14,020 nt of DNA from JASHVB01 sp049522565 (GTDB lineage Bacteria > Pseudomonadota > Alphaproteobacteria > Acetobacterales > Acetobacteraceae). Shown one piece after another: positions 5,888 to 12,881 of this stretch. The translations under genes were made by a program, and so were the position numbers. Every line of letters starts with the position of its first letter. Positions within the stretch are counted from its first letter, which is position 1. Under the pieces are notes generated by a model. It was not told the DNA's origin, searched no databases, and saw nothing but the letters and a program-made list of their open reading frames with translations. The stretch lies in assembly GCA_049522565.1 (NCBI GenBank), contig JBEKNT010000155.1:1-14020 (forward strand). Direction: 5' to 3'.

Positions 5888-8677
5888 CTACGCGGCGCAA
5901 GCGTCCTCCTCTGCTTCCCGATCCTCGTCGCAGCACTCCTGACGCCGCTGCTTGCAGCATTCCTTCGGCTGCGCTTCGCAGCATGACTTGCGTGGCTCCT
6001 CGCAGCAGGGCTTGTGGGCCTCGCCGCAGCATTCGCCGCAGGCGTCCCAAATCGTGTGCGCGACGACGTCCAGGCAGGTGACCGGGGCGTGCGGGTCGTC
6101 GCTGTGGATCACCAGCTCGCACGCCCTGGGCACCTTCTCGATGGCGCGATACTGCACCACGACGCTGAGGCACGACCCCGGCCGCAGCGTTGCGGGAAAC
6201 GGGTTGTTGATCAGGCGGAATGCACGGTGCGGGTGCCGCAGGGCGACCTCACCGATCCGCAACTCGCAGGCGCCGGTATTGCACAGCGACACGGTGCGTT
6301 GCTCGCGCGTGCAGCACGTGACGCCGCCGAAGATGGTCGAGCCGGTGACACTCAGCCGGCCGGGCGGAGCGTCGCCGGTGACGTCGATCGTGCGCGGGCC
6401 TGCCGGATCGTTGCTGCTTACCGTCAGGGTCGCCGATTTACTGCCGAGGCTGGTCGGCGCGAACCGGATCGGCAGCGGCAGCGCTGCGCCTGGCGCGATG
6501 GAGAGCGGGTAGGACAGCACCTCCGGCACCAGGAACTCGCCCGAGGATGACGCGATATCGGTGATCGACAGCGGGCATTTGCCGCCATTGCTCAGGATCA
6601 GCGGCCGGTCCACCAAGCTGCCGACGCAGGCCGGCCCGAAATCGCCGGTGTCGGCGATCGCCAGATCCAGCTTCGCCGTCACCGCATCGCCGGCGACGGT
6701 GATGCTGTGCGGACTCGACGCATCGTTGCTGAAGATCTTGATCGTGGCGGTCTTCGCGCCGGCGCTGACCGGCTGGAAGCGGATCACCACGTCGATCGAA
6801 CCGCCAACGCTCACCAGCAGCGGATAGGCGCTGACGCCGGGCACCAGGAAGTCGGCCGAGGACGAGGTGATGGCGGAGATCGCCAGCAGGCCGAAGCCGC
6901 TGTTGTTGATGGTCAGGATCTCGTCCACGAAGGACGCCACGCAGGCATTGCCGAACGTGCCGCCGTCGGGGATGGCGGTGGCGACGATCGGCAGCGATGC
7001 CAGCGCGGCCAGCAGCCGGTTGCCCCGGATACTGCCCCATCCCGTGCAGGCGTCCCAGCCCTTGATGGAATGGTAGCCGGGCGTGGTGATCGTGGTCGGC
7101 GGATTGGGTGGCGCCAGCGTGAAGGTGTCGGCGTTGCTGCCGCCGTCGTCGATGTCGTGGAAGATGTCGAAGCCCGGGGTTTGCGCCAGCGCGTAGAACA
7201 GCGGATTGAGGTAGCCGAGATTGGATCCGAGCCTCGCGTTCAGGATTGCGATCAGTCCGGCGTAGAACGGGGCCGCCTCGCTGGTGCCCCACCAGGTCCC
7301 GGCATTCGTGCCAAACATCTTGGTGGCATAGCCGTTGGCGTAGCCGGCGATATCCGGAATGCCCCGTCCGCGGGTCTTGCCGTCGTTGATCGAGGGCGGC
7401 ACCCCGGCGCCGACCTGCCACCACGGCAGCGGAAACACCAGGTTGCCGCTGGAGTCGGTGACGGTGCTGATGCCGCCGCTGGTGATGCCGTTATCGTTCC
7501 AGGTGATCTCGTCGAAGGACGATCCCGCGACGTCGCCGATGGTCGTCCCGCCCACGGCGGTAACCCAAGGGTCGATGGCGGGCCACCAGACATGCGCGGC
7601 GCCGTCCGCGACACCACCCTTCGTACCGTCGTCCATGGAGCACACCAGGAAGGTGACGGGATTTGGGTACTTGGTGGTGGCGGCCTGAAAGATCCCGCTG
7701 ACGGCGGTAAGCTGGGAGGCGCTGAACGACGCTTCGGGCGCATTCCAGCTTATCGAGACCACCGATGGCGTCGGCTGCCCGGCAAGGGGTACCGCCGCCG
7801 TCAGGATGGCGACGATCCATCCCAGCTCGGACCAGGGCACGAAATAGACGGCAATGGTGGCACCGACGGCGACCGAGGCAGCGACGTCGATGTCCAGGAT
7901 AACCTCGCCGTCGCCACCGTTCGGGCTGGCGGCGGTGCCCGGCGCATTGGGCGCGCCGAGGATCGAGACGGGTGGGTGGAACATCTTGACGTTGGGCAGC
8001 GGCGGATTCAGCCCGGCCATGAACAGGTCGGCATCCGTCGCGTGGCCGGCGGCATCCGTCACGTAGCCGCCACCGAATTCGAATATGCCGATGGTTTGCG
8101 AGGCGATGGCGGGCGGCACAGAGGGAAACCCGTACAGTCCGGCGACCTGTGGCGGCGTGAGCGGACTGATGGTCACGCTCGGTCCGCCGCCGCGAAACGC
8201 CACGCGGCGATTGTCCAGGCCGAACACCGCGGCAACCAGACCAACGATGTCGCGCGGCAGGTGAATCGGCCCGTCATGGCCGTGATAGGTTTCGTCCGGC
8301 GTCTCATACATCCCGAGCGCGACGCCAAAGGCCTGGTCAAGCTGCGCGACAGTGCCCGACAGCTCGATCATGCGACGTGGCAGGTTGATTTCGACGACCT
8401 GCAGGCCGTTGGCCGTGGCGAAGGCGGCCACCTTATCGGCATCCTCCTGCGCGGCGCCATAGTCCGCGGCTGGGTGCGGCGGGACGGGGCGCTGCCGGAT
8501 GGGTATCCGCGCCCATTGCTCCAGGTCCGGCGGCGGCGGTGCGTCCGGGCGCGGCCGCAGCAGCACCACGACGCGCAGCACGTCTTCCGGGCGGGCTGCG
8601 CCGCGACGCCTGGTGCCGGGCTGGTGGAAGCGCTCGCTGCCTTCGAGGCGAACAGGATTGGCTCTTGAAGGTGGCAT
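5888..8677 (-). CDS. Sedolisin (S53, kumamolisin-like) serine-carboxyl peptidase with three ASH/Ig-like domains and a cysteine-pair tail
   Basis: A 929-residue acid endopeptidase of the subtilisin-like S53 family. Residues ~8-160 are the activation prodomain: a GSERFHQPG box near the start and SGTVAQLDQAFGV at 107-119. The catalytic domain (~165-562) has the expected E258 and D262 (GEVILDID), a probable oxyanion Asp349 (CSMDDG), the nucleophile Ser466 in WGTSEAAP, and the calcium-site signature (D508-I509, GWDACTGWG at 540-548). Three ASH/HYDIN-type Ig-like domains follow (~565-665, 670-770, 773-873). The first two are clear duplicates; the third has seven cysteines. The tail (878-929) holds a CC-x6 array. 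No signal peptide is visible. ATG at 8675-8677 has an AAGGA ribosome site (8685-8689) and keeps the prodomain intact. Typical sedolisins end after the catalytic domain, so about 365 extra residues are unusual. All catalytic residues are present, so it is probably active. Confidence 0.93.
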   Translation of the reverse strand: MPPSRANPVRLEGSERFHQPGTRRRGAARPEDVLRVVVLLRPRPDAPPPPDLEQWARIPIRQRPVPPHPAADYGAAQEDADKVAAFATANGLQVVEINLPRRMIELSGTVAQLDQAFGVALGMYETPDETYHGHDGPIHLPRDIVGLVAAVFGLDNRRVAFRGGGPSVTISPLTPPQVAGLYGFPSVPPAIASQTIGIFEFGGGYVTDAAGHATDADLFMAGLNPPLPNVKMFHPPVSILGAPNAPGTAASPNGGDGEVILDIDVAASVAVGATIAVYFVPWSELGWIVAILTAAVPLAGQPTPSVVSISWNAPEASFSASQLTAVSGIFQAATTKYPNPVTFLVCSMDDGTKGGVADGAAHVWWPAIDPWVTAVGGTTIGDVAGSSFDEITWNDNGITSGGISTVTDSSGNLVFPLPWWQVGAGVPPSINDGKTRGRGIPDIAGYANGYATKMFGTNAGTWWGTSEAAPFYAGLIAILNARLGSNLGYLNPLFYALAQTPGFDIFHDIDDGGSNADTFTLAPPNPPTTITTPGYHSIKGWDACTGWGSIRGNRLLAALASLPIVATAIPDGGTFGNACVASFVDEILTINNSGFGLLAISAITSSSADFLVPGVSAYPLLVSVGGSIDVVIRFQPVSAGAKTATIKIFSNDASSPHSITVAGDAVTAKLDLAIADTGDFGPACVGSLVDRPLILSNGGKCPLSITDIASSSGEFLVPEVLSYPLSIAPGAALPLPIRFAPTSLGSKSATLTVSSNDPAGPRTIDVTGDAPPGRLSVTGSTIFGGVTCCTREQRTVSLCNTGACELRIGEVALRHPHRAFRLINNPFPATLRPGSCLSVVVQYRAIEKVPRACELVIHSDDPHAPVTCLDVVAHTIWDACGECCGEAHKPCCEEPRKSCCEAQPKECCKQRRQECCDEDREAEEDACAA
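5912..6031 (-). repeat. Five tandem 8-residue 'CC + six polar residues' units at the sedolisin C-terminus
   Basis: Residues 883-922 of the sedolisin consist of five consecutive octads, each starting with a cysteine pair followed by six mostly charged or polar residues (for example CCGEAHKP and CCKQRRQE). Single cysteines at 880 and 927 flank the array, giving 12 cysteines in the last 52 residues. The spacing is exactly eight residues throughout. The DNA units differ from each other, so selection rather than very recent duplication may keep the pattern. Metal binding or disulfide cross-linking is a plausible role; neither is shown. Confidence 0.9.
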
Positions 8678-8916
8678 GGTTGCGTCCTTTGCAAGAGGGG
8701 TCGGTCGCTCAGGCGACTTTGCCGACGCGGGTCGTCGCGACGATCATCCGATCCGCGCCGCTGATTTGACAAACGATAACCGGATGCCGGTATGAGCTGC
8801 GTCACAGGGGCGTAAAACTGTTGTGGAAAACGATGCAAAGGTCTTTTCCGGTGTGCAGCGGTTGGGGTGGCGCTGCTATCGGAGTGTGGCGACGAACGGG
8901 CGTGGCTTTGCGATCT

Positions 8917-8930
8917 CGCAAGATTTCAAC
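8917..8930 (+). repeat. 14-bp inverted repeat, left arm
   Basis: CGCAAGATTTCAAC here is the exact reverse complement of GTTGAAATCTTGCG at 9327-9340. Allowing a three-base gap, the match extends outward by a further TCCGT (in the orientation of the right arm). The two arms enclose both palindromic repeats of this gap. It may mark the ends of a small mobile or composite repeat, but no target duplication was recognised. Confidence 0.55.
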
Positions 8931-8980
8931 GCGACGGAAGAGCAAGGGCCGAGGCGGGCTGCGGAGGACGATCGACAGCG

Positions 8981-9045
8981 CGCGGCGTAGCGACGAAGCC
9001 ATTCCCCGCGGGAGATCGCTGCGTCGCGCCGCTCCTGGCAATGAC
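8981..9045. repeat. Palindromic intergenic repeat, CATTGCGAG family, degenerate copy 2
   Basis: The left part contains GTAGCGACGAAGCCATTCCC. The right part reads GGGAGATCGCTGCGTCGC and continues to CTCCTGGCAATGAC. The right part shares GGGAGAT, GCT and CAATG in the same order with the right arm of copy 1 (5779-5801). The halves still pair partly: GCTTCGTCGC (reverse complement of the left) against GCTGCGTCGC (right). It is a decayed or divergent member of the family. Confidence 0.55.
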
Positions 9046-9144
9046 ATCTCGGCGTGGCGCTTCGTGGTTCTCGCGCTTCCTACCATGAAAATAGGCTTGG
9101 CCGGGGTTGCGCAGGCCCTATGCTTTTGCCGCCGGAAGAAAGCC

Positions 9145-9221
9145 AGTTTCACCACAAAGACACAAAGGCACGAAGATCGGGCGGCACAGGAACGAAGTCT
9201 TCGTGTCTTTGTGGTGAAACT
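9145..9221. repeat. Palindromic intergenic repeat, CACCAC family, copy 2
   Basis: The 19-base arm AGTTTCACCACAAAGACAC (9145-9163) is perfectly complementary to 9203-9221. Pairing resumes after a seven-base insertion in the left arm (CGAAGA). The internal 27 bases at 9150-9176 match copy 1 (5581-5607) at 23 positions. The better conserved palindrome suggests a younger or better maintained copy. Confidence 0.85.
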
Positions 9222-9326
9222 TACCGACCGACATGCCGCAGGGACGCCAGGGGGAGAGGCGTCGGCGGTCCGGCGCGCAGCATTTTCAGCCACGGCAGTG
9301 CGGGCTCGGCCACTCGCCAACTCCGT

Positions 9327-9340
9327 GTTGAAATCTTGCG
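9327..9340 (-). repeat. 14-bp inverted repeat, right arm
   Basis: GTTGAAATCTTGCG is the exact reverse complement of 8917-8930. The span between the outer ends is 424 bp. Confidence 0.55.
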
Positions 9341-9589
9341 GGGTTGCCGCCCATACGCGCGCCGCGGCCGCGGCCTCGAGACAACCCGGCCGGCGAAACG
9401 CTGCCGTCGGCGCGATGCAAGCGATCGCCCTGGACAGGGACGCCCTATCGGCGTCCATATTGGCATCCCTCGGCGGCGGATTGGCTCGACAGGGGAAGCT
9501 GCGGGACTGGCGCCATGCCGCCCGCGCCGCGGCAGGCTGGCCTGTGGGCGAACGGGAACCATCTCGTACGGATCAAGCACGCGCGGAAA

Positions 9590-9595
9590 GGGAGG
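9590..9595 (+). promoter_or_regulatory. Shine-Dalgarno sequence of dodecin
   Basis: GGGAGG lies five bases before the ATG at 9601. It fixes this start against the much longer in-frame opening that runs back through the noncoding palindromes to about 8821. Confidence 0.8.
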
Positions 9596-9600
9596 CAAAG

Positions 9601-9807
9601 ATGTCCGAACCCGTCTACAAAGTCGTGGAGATTGTCGGGACTTCCGAACAAAGCATCTCCAAGGCAATCGACAATGCTGTCGCGAAAGCGGCGGGCACAT
9701 TGCGGCGCCTCGGCTGGTTCGAGGTTGGGCAAATCCGTGGCAATATCGCGGATGGCAAGGTCCACCACTACCAGGTGACGCTGAAGGTTGGGTTCACGCT
9801 CGAATAG
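9601..9807 (+). CDS. Dodecin family flavin-binding protein
   Basis: A 68-residue protein matching the dodecin family over its full length, the usual size. Dodecins form hollow dodecamers that store or buffer riboflavin, FMN or FAD in the cytoplasm, protecting the cell from free flavin. Visible hallmarks are the start (M)SEPVYKVVEIVGTS, the helix with AVAKAAGTLRRL, WFEV with the flavin-stacking Trp39, RGNI with Arg46, and HHYQVTLKVGF with the flavin-contacting Gln58. ATG at 9601 is supported by GGGAGG five bases upstream and by family length. The gene stands alone: the sedolisin diverges from it and the lipoprotein converges on it. No riboswitch or flavin-synthesis gene is adjacent. Confidence 0.97.
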   Translation: MSEPVYKVVEIVGTSEQSISKAIDNAVAKAAGTLRRLGWFEVGQIRGNIADGKVHHYQVTLKVGFTLE

Positions 9808-9858
9808 GCAGGCGATCCGCGATTCAATGCGGCACGGGTGATCTGACGAGTCGGACTC

Positions 9859-9885
9859 CTTCCCCTTCGGTTGCGGGAGGGGAAG
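9859..9885 (+). terminator. Hairpin after dodecin, possible terminator
   Basis: CTTCCCCT (9859-9866) pairs perfectly with AGGGGAAG (9878-9885) around an 11-base loop, 51 bp after the dodecin stop. No U-run follows, so a rho-independent role is uncertain. It may instead be a small intergenic repeat. It lies between two convergent genes. The remainder of 9808-10014 shows nothing I recognise. Confidence 0.4.
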
Positions 9886-10014
9886 ACCTTGCCTCAAGCG
9901 AACGCTGATGCCGCAAGCATCGGAGGGAGTAAGCACGCTGGCGACTCGTCATGGAATGGCGGGTCAAACTATGTGATCCTCGCTGTGCTGCCCGGATGGG
10001 TTGGCAAAGACCGT

Positions 10015-10596
10015 CTAAAGCCCGTCTTCCGCGTGCAGTGTCGATTTGTCGGTACTGGCCTGCCAGTGCGAGAAGGCGTCGGCTTTCTTTGCCTGGATGC
10101 TCGACATATTGCTTTGGGCCCATTGCAAGGATGCCGGTGTATTTTCCACCCACCCTGCGTCCTTCAAATCAGCCGCCAGGCCGCTGGCCTCCGATTGCTT
10201 GACCGGATCCAGCGAGAAGCGGGCCTTCCATGCGCCCATGTGCGGGGAGACGCGAACGAAATAGGTCTTGCCGCCAACCAGGTCGGCGTCCATGAACTCG
10301 GCCGTTTCACCGATCACCATGAAGCGTCTGGTCCCCGGGGCGGTGACATAGGCGACTTTCGATCGCGAGGAGACGATGCCAACCAGGATCGGCGGCTCGG
10401 TCGAGATGTCAAACACGGAAGACTGGACCGCATAGCCAAGGATGGAGGGACGCATAAAGACAATGGTCACCTTGTCGGGACTGGGTGTCGTCACGGTGGC
10501 TGGTTCTGGCGCGGTGGCCATGCGCCCGCTGGCGCAACCGGCGAGTGACAAGGCTGCGATGACGAAAACGACCATGATGTTACGAATGCCGACCAT
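10015..10596 (-). CDS. Putative outer-membrane or periplasmic lipoprotein, DUF2846-like
   Basis: A 193-residue protein with a lipoprotein signal: a short basic N-terminus (MVGIRN), a hydrophobic stretch to residue 19, and the lipobox L18-A19-G20-C21. A Thr/Pro-rich linker follows. Residues ~42-135 match the pattern of DUF2846 lipoproteins: VTIVFMRPSILG, a central APGTRRF, and GGKTYFVRVSPHMGAW. The last ~50 residues are polar. Function is unknown in this family. The start ATG (10594-10596) has a modest purine-rich site (AGGGGA) upstream and an AT-rich patch at 10615-10640 that may hold the promoter. The residue after Cys21 is Ala, so by the +2 rule export to the outer membrane is more likely than inner-membrane retention. 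The gene is convergent with dodecin and separated by 501 bp from the next minus-strand gene, so it is probably monocistronic. Confidence 0.85.
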   Translation of the reverse strand: MVGIRNIMVVFVIAALSLAGCASGRMATAPEPATVTTPSPDKVTIVFMRPSILGYAVQSSVFDISTEPPILVGIVSSRSKVAYVTAPGTRRFMVIGETAEFMDADLVGGKTYFVRVSPHMGAWKARFSLDPVKQSEASGLAADLKDAGWVENTPASLQWAQSNMSSIQAKKADAFSHWQASTDKSTLHAEDGL

Positions 10597-11097
10597 CGCG
10601 CTTCCCCTGCAAGTCAGTTATTATTTGACAACGATATTCCGGCGGCCTTGGGATCCGTGGTCATCGCTGGCCGATGCGACAGGCCGCATTTCCGACCGCC
10701 AATCCGGCGGTATCGTGTAAGGTACGAAACGTCAAGCCGCGGGCTTCGGGAACCGGTGCTACGTGCGCGGTATCGTTCGCGCGGACGCAGTCAGGCAGCA
10801 CCACGGCACAAGCTCTGCCGAACGTCGGGAAATTCGCGACTATGGAGCGGCTGCGACCGAGCTCGGGTTTGCGTGCGGATGCCAGCAGGGCGAAGGATCG
10901 ATCGCCAAATGCGCGTGTCAGCATCGGCGGAAACGGCCGGATGATGGCGCCTCGCGTTGCCCGCAAGCCAATGCCGATTGCCGATGGTTGCCGGTCATTG
11001 ACGCAGGGGAACCACGACACGCTGCTGCGACCGCATGCGGATCGCCGGCTGCCACCATTCTCCATGGCGTTGCAGCACGAACGTTGCGAACCGCCGG
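10597..11097. other. 501-bp stretch without a recognisable gene
   Basis: Open frames exist here on both strands, including a 134-codon minus-strand frame (10661-11065) and plus-strand frames that run into the next genes. Their translations are arginine- and serine-rich with no domain I recognise and no good ribosome site. The only structure noted is the AT-rich patch at 10615-10640, upstream of the lipoprotein. I cannot say whether this is an eroded gene or a long spacer. Confidence 0.5.
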
Positions 11098-11343
11098 CTA
11101 CGCCGCCAAGCAGCCGCCCGCCTTCACCTTGCGCACCGTCGAGGCGGGGAACCGCACCAGCTTGTCAGCAGGACGCACCGGCCGCCGCACCAACTCGCCG
11201 CCGCAGTTCGGGCAGCGTCCGCCCAGCACGCCGTCCGCGCAGGTCGCGCAGAACGTGCATTCGAACGAACAGATCCGCGCCGCTTCGCTGTCCGGCGGCA
11301 GATCGCGATCGCAGCATTCGCAGTTCGGACGCAGTTCCAGCAT
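11098..11343 (-). CDS. DUF1272 domain protein, small cysteine-rich zinc-binding type
   Basis: An 81-residue protein beginning MLELRPNCECC, the standard start of DUF1272 proteins. Nine cysteines lie at 8, 10, 11, 25, 29, 32, 35, 44 and 47, in the pattern CxCC, CxxxCxxCxxC and CPNC, which looks like a treble-clef or RING-like zinc site. It continues GGELVRRPVRP, a family hallmark. The longer frame to 11412 would add 23 residues without family similarity. GGAGG at 11352-11356, eight bases before the inner ATG, fixes the start at 11343. Function is unknown; a zinc-dependent protein- or nucleic-acid-binding role is only a guess. It diverges from the MFS gene, with 128 bp between them. Confidence 0.9.
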   Translation of the reverse strand: MLELRPNCECCDRDLPPDSEAARICSFECTFCATCADGVLGGRCPNCGGELVRRPVRPADKLVRFPASTVRKVKAGGCLAA

Positions 11344-11351
11344 GCTCCAGG

Positions 11352-11356
11352 CCTCC
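11352..11356 (-). promoter_or_regulatory. Shine-Dalgarno sequence deciding the DUF1272 start
   Basis: CCTCC on the plus strand reads GGAGG on the minus strand, eight bases before the ATG at 11343-11341. It supports the 81-residue start over the upstream in-frame ATGs at 11410-11412 and 11392-11394. Confidence 0.75.
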
Positions 11357-11434
11357 GCCGCCGCACTTCCCTCGCGGGCGGAACAGGTTATCATCAAATG
11401 CGACCACGCCAAGAATGATGCAATAGCTTGGGCA

Positions 11435-11465
11435 GGGAGGGCAAAACCTTCCTCCCGATGGAGGG
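11435..11465 (+). promoter_or_regulatory. Alternative short hairpins over the MFS ribosome binding site
   Basis: Three complementary blocks follow one another: GGGAGG (11435-11440), CCTCCC (11451-11456) and the ribosome site GGAGGG (11460-11465), six bases before the ATG at 11472. The middle block can pair with the first (freeing the ribosome site) or with the third (hiding it, loop of four bases). This is seen in the sequence. A regulatory role is inference, and short G/C blocks arise easily by chance in such DNA. Confidence 0.3.
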
Positions 11466-11471
11466 AACCGG

Positions 11472-12881
11472 ATGTTCGAACGCCTCGATACCGCCCGGTC
11501 GCTGACCGGCAACCAGATCAAGATCGTCGCCGCCGCGATCATCGGCGACATGCTGGAGTTCTTCGACTACTTCCTGATTGGTTTCGTGCTGGCCTTCATC
11601 ATCAAGCCGTGGGGGCTCACCTTCGGCCAGTCGGCGATCATCCTGCTGTCGTCGGGCGTCGGCGCCATCCTCGGCGCGTTCATCTGGGGTCGCATTGCCG
11701 ACCTGGTCGGCCGCCGCCGCGTGTTCGTCGGCACGGTCATCAACTTTTCCATCGCCACCGGCATCCTGGCGTTCACGCCGGACCATGGCTGGGTCTACCT
11801 GTCGGTGTTCCGCTTCTTCGTGGGTTTCGGCGTCGGCGGGCTGTACTGCGTGGACCTGCCGCTGGTGCAGGAATTCGTGCCGACCCGCATGCGCGGCTTC
11901 ATCGGCGGCATCGTAACGGTGTTCATTCCGCTCGGCGTGATGATCGCCTCGGTGCTGGGGGCGTTCCTGGCGCCCGAGATCGGCTGGCGCGGCCTGTTCG
12001 TGGTCGGTCTGGCGCCGGCGCTGTTCACCCTGGTGATCCGCGCCTGGGTGCCGGAGTCGCCGCATTGGCTGCTGGGCCAGGGCCGCCCGGAGGAGGCGCG
12101 GCGTTCGCTCGCCTGGGCGCTGCAAGTGCCGGCGGAGTCGTTGCCGGCACCCAGCGCGGCCGAGACGCTGCCGCCAACCAAATGGACCGATCTGTTCAAA
12201 TATCCGCGCAGCATGGCGGTGTCGTGGATGGCCAGCATCGGCGCGCAGACTGGCGCTTATGGCGTCTCGCTGTGGGGGCCGACGCTGTTCGTGTTGCAGC
12301 TTGGCGTGACGCCGGCCTATGCCGCCTATCTGTTCATCTGGATCACCGCCGCCGGCATCCTGGGCCGCATCGCCTTCTCCTTGATGTCCGAGACGATCGG
12401 CCGGCGCGCCGGCGGCATGCTGTGCGGCTTCGGCGGCGCGGTGTGCATCGCCGCGGCCGGACTGCTGCACAATGTCATCCTCGGCGGCGTGTCGCTGTTC
12501 TGGCTGTTCATCGTCGTTGGCGACTTCTTCTATGACGGCGGCTTCGCCATCATCGGCCCTTACATGGCCGAGGTCTGGCCGACCCGGCTGCGCACCACCG
12601 GCATGGGCTCGGCCTATGGTTTCGGCGGGCTGGGCAAGATCATTGGCCCGTTGGGCTTGGCACTGATCGTCGGTTCGTCCAACGTGGTGAAGCCCGAGGT
12701 CACCGTCGCCGCCATCCCGGCCTCGTTCCTGTTCCTGGCCGCCTGGCTGGTGGTCTGCGGCCTGGGGTTCATGCTGTTCGGCTTCGAGACGCGGCAGCGC
12801 TCGATCGTGGCGCTGGATGAAGGTTATACGGAAGCGGCGGTCCCGGTCGAAGTGCGGGTCACGTCAGGAGTGCGGAAGTGA
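11472..12881 (+). CDS. MFS transporter (metabolite:H+ symporter / sugar-porter-like)
   Basis: A 469-residue inner-membrane transporter with about 12 predicted membrane helices in two halves. The first helix carries GDMLEFFDYF (25-34), with acidic residues typical of metabolite:H+ symporters. The loop between helices 2 and 3 has MFS motif A (G73-R74-I75-A76-D77-L78-V79-G80-R81-R82). VPESPHWLLGQGRPEEARR (193-211) begins the central cytoplasmic loop. The second half repeats a weaker motif A (SETIGRRAG) and has AEVWPTRLRTTGMG (366-379), typical of sugar/organic-acid porters. The substrate cannot be read from sequence; an organic or aromatic acid is likely given the downstream oxidative flavoprotein. 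The start is supported by GGAGGG six bases upstream. Its TGA (12879-12881) overlaps the next ATG by one base, implying translational coupling. It diverges from the DUF1272 gene. Confidence 0.95.
   Translation: MFERLDTARSLTGNQIKIVAAAIIGDMLEFFDYFLIGFVLAFIIKPWGLTFGQSAIILLSSGVGAILGAFIWGRIADLVGRRRVFVGTVINFSIATGILAFTPDHGWVYLSVFRFFVGFGVGGLYCVDLPLVQEFVPTRMRGFIGGIVTVFIPLGVMIASVLGAFLAPEIGWRGLFVVGLAPALFTLVIRAWVPESPHWLLGQGRPEEARRSLAWALQVPAESLPAPSAAETLPPTKWTDLFKYPRSMAVSWMASIGAQTGAYGVSLWGPTLFVLQLGVTPAYAAYLFIWITAAGILGRIAFSLMSETIGRRAGGMLCGFGGAVCIAAAGLLHNVILGGVSLFWLFIVVGDFFYDGGFAIIGPYMAEVWPTRLRTTGMGSAYGFGGLGKIIGPLGLALIVGSSNVVKPEVTVAAIPASFLFLAAWLVVCGLGFMLFGFETRQRSIVALDEGYTEAAVPVEVRVTSGVRK

Larger units (their letters stand above)
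8678..9600. other. 923-bp divergent gap with palindromic repeats and no convincing gene
   Basis: The gap between the sedolisin start and the dodecin start contains two palindromic intergenic repeats (8981-9045 and 9145-9221) inside a 14-bp inverted repeat (8917-8930 and 9327-9340). Open frames cross it on both strands, but their translations run through the palindromes and resemble no protein family. A TTGACA hexamer at 8766-8771 followed by TATGAG at 8791-8796 has a 19-base spacer, too long for a confident promoter. I see nothing further in 9341-9589. Confidence 0.6.

Noticed and set aside
5548..6081. 177-codon plus-strand frame after the giant gene
   Set aside because: It crosses both palindromes and runs antisense into the sedolisin tail; the translation CHCERSEAIS is a known repeat artefact.
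6707..8668. 653-codon plus-strand open frame
   Set aside because: It is antisense to the sedolisin, whose domains and catalytic motifs are unmistakable. The antisense translation is low-complexity Gly/Arg/Asp typical of GC-rich shadow frames.
8766..8796. Sigma-70 promoter TTGACA/TATGAG on the plus strand
   Set aside because: The spacer is 19 bases and no gene starts nearby on that strand; dodecin begins about 800 bp later.
8802..9458. 218-codon minus-strand frame in the divergent gap
   Set aside because: Its translation is produced by the CACCAC and CATTGCGAG palindromes (strings such as FTTKTRR), which are noncoding repeats; no domain or ribosome site.
8821..9600. In-frame N-terminal extension of dodecin (328-codon frame)
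   Set aside because: The extension translates through the palindromic repeats. Dodecins are about 68 residues, and a strong ribosome site sits five bases before the ATG at 9601.
10661..11065. 134-codon minus-strand frame
   Set aside because: No recognisable domain, no clear ribosome site, Arg/Ser-rich composition. I cannot support it as a gene.
11344..11412. 23-residue N-terminal extension of the DUF1272 protein
   Set aside because: The family starts at MLELRPNCECC and GGAGG sits eight bases before that ATG; the extension has no family similarity.
10763..12535. 590-codon plus-strand frame overlapping the MFS gene
   Set aside because: It runs in the wrong frame through the MFS gene and antisense through DUF1272. 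The MFS protein in the other frame has helices, motif A and a ribosome site.
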